5,564 nucleotides of DNA from Verrucomicrobiota bacterium (lineage in GTDB: Bacteria > Verrucomicrobiota > Kiritimatiellia > B70-G9), in the NCBI GenBank assembly GCA_003641465.1, contig QNAJ01000115.1, positions 1 through 5,564 on the forward strand, read 5' to 3'. The notes beneath the pieces were generated by a model. That model worked only from the letters and a program-made list of their open reading frames with translations. It did no database searches and was not told the origin of the DNA. Positions 5,443-5,564 of this stretch are shown in pieces (position 1 is the stretch's first letter; the number at the start of each line of letters is the position of its first letter). The position numbers were made by a program, and so were the translations under genes.

Positions 5443-5564
5443 ATGAAGCAATTACTCCAGTCCTACCGCAGCGGCGAAATATGGCTGGCGGAAGTGCCGG
5501 TTCCCTCGGTTCAACCTCATGGTGTGGTAGTGCGGACGGCGGCGAGCATTATCTCATCCGGAAC
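5443..5564 (+). CDS. Probable bi-domain oxidoreductase (Zn-dehydrogenase + Gfo/Idh/MocA), 5' end only
   Basis: Forty codons and two bases of a gene that runs off the window. The N-terminus reads MKQLLQSYRSGEIWLAEVPV, then PSVQPHGVVVRTAASIISSG; the partial last codon AC must encode Thr. This matches the start I know from large (roughly 700-residue) proteins that join a zinc-type alcohol dehydrogenase domain to a Gfo/Idh/MocA domain and are common in surface-polysaccharide loci, where the N-terminus runs MKQ...LxxGE...EVPxPxxxPGxVLVRxxxSxISxGTE. Their substrate is not settled; sugar oxidation/reduction is a reasonable guess. An ordinary single-domain zinc dehydrogenase cannot be excluded from this fragment. 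ATG 5443 has AGGTGG 6 bases upstream, within an inverted repeat. A 46-bp gap separates it from the methyltransferase gene, the widest spacing since base 682. Confidence 0.7.
   Translation, partial: MKQLLQSYRSGEIWLAEVPVPSVQPHGVVVRTAASIISSG

Noticed and set aside
1..5564. CRISPR array, tRNA/rRNA genes, insertion sequence or integrase
   Set aside because: No regularly spaced repeats, no tRNA-like clover or rRNA sequence, no transposase or integrase motifs on either strand.

Overview
This window is a 5.6-kb piece of a bacterial surface-polysaccharide (exopolysaccharide, capsule or O-antigen type) biosynthesis locus. All recognisable genes lie on the + strand. From left to right they are: the 3' end of a GT4 glycosyltransferase, two complete GT4 glycosyltransferases, one GT2 glycosyltransferase of the WaaE-like type, two different class I SAM-dependent methyltransferases, and the first 40 codons of what looks like a two-domain zinc-dehydrogenase/Gfo-Idh-MocA oxidoreductase. 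The DNA is GC-rich, starts are mostly ATG, and Shine-Dalgarno sequences of the GGAG/AGGA kind are visible. This points to a GC-rich bacterium. Nothing here (no rRNA, tRNA or lineage marker) allows a firm taxonomic call.

Layout. Bases 1-495 hold the end of the first glycosyltransferase. Bases 496-681 are the only sizeable non-coding gap. It contains two tandem stem-loops sharing the same arm sequence (GCCGTT/AACGGC), each with a GTAG at its 5' edge. It also holds a 16-codon open frame behind a good Shine-Dalgarno sequence and a small AT-rich patch that could be a promoter -10. From about 682 to 5396 five genes are packed tightly: a 32-bp overlap, a 1-bp gap, a 49-bp overlap and an 8-bp overlap. 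This suggests one transcript with coupled translation. A 46-bp gap (5397-5442) then precedes the oxidoreductase. In that gap an inverted repeat can pair with the oxidoreductase Shine-Dalgarno sequence.

How the genes fit together (inference from families). The GT4 and GT2 enzymes would add sugars one after another to a lipid-linked glycan on the cytoplasmic face of the inner membrane. The methyltransferases would modify the glycan or a sugar precursor, or cap the chain. The oxidoreductase family is often found in such loci, but its substrate is not established. No polymerase, flippase, chain-length regulator or initiating phosphoglycosyltransferase is present here, so the pathway type (Wzx/Wzy, ABC transporter or synthase) cannot be decided. 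The protein-coding content is of familiar families. The less ordinary signals are the RNA-structure candidates: the tandem hairpins, a 10-bp hairpin inside the GT2 gene, and the hairpin over a ribosome binding site. All come from reading by eye and have not been tested by folding or comparison.
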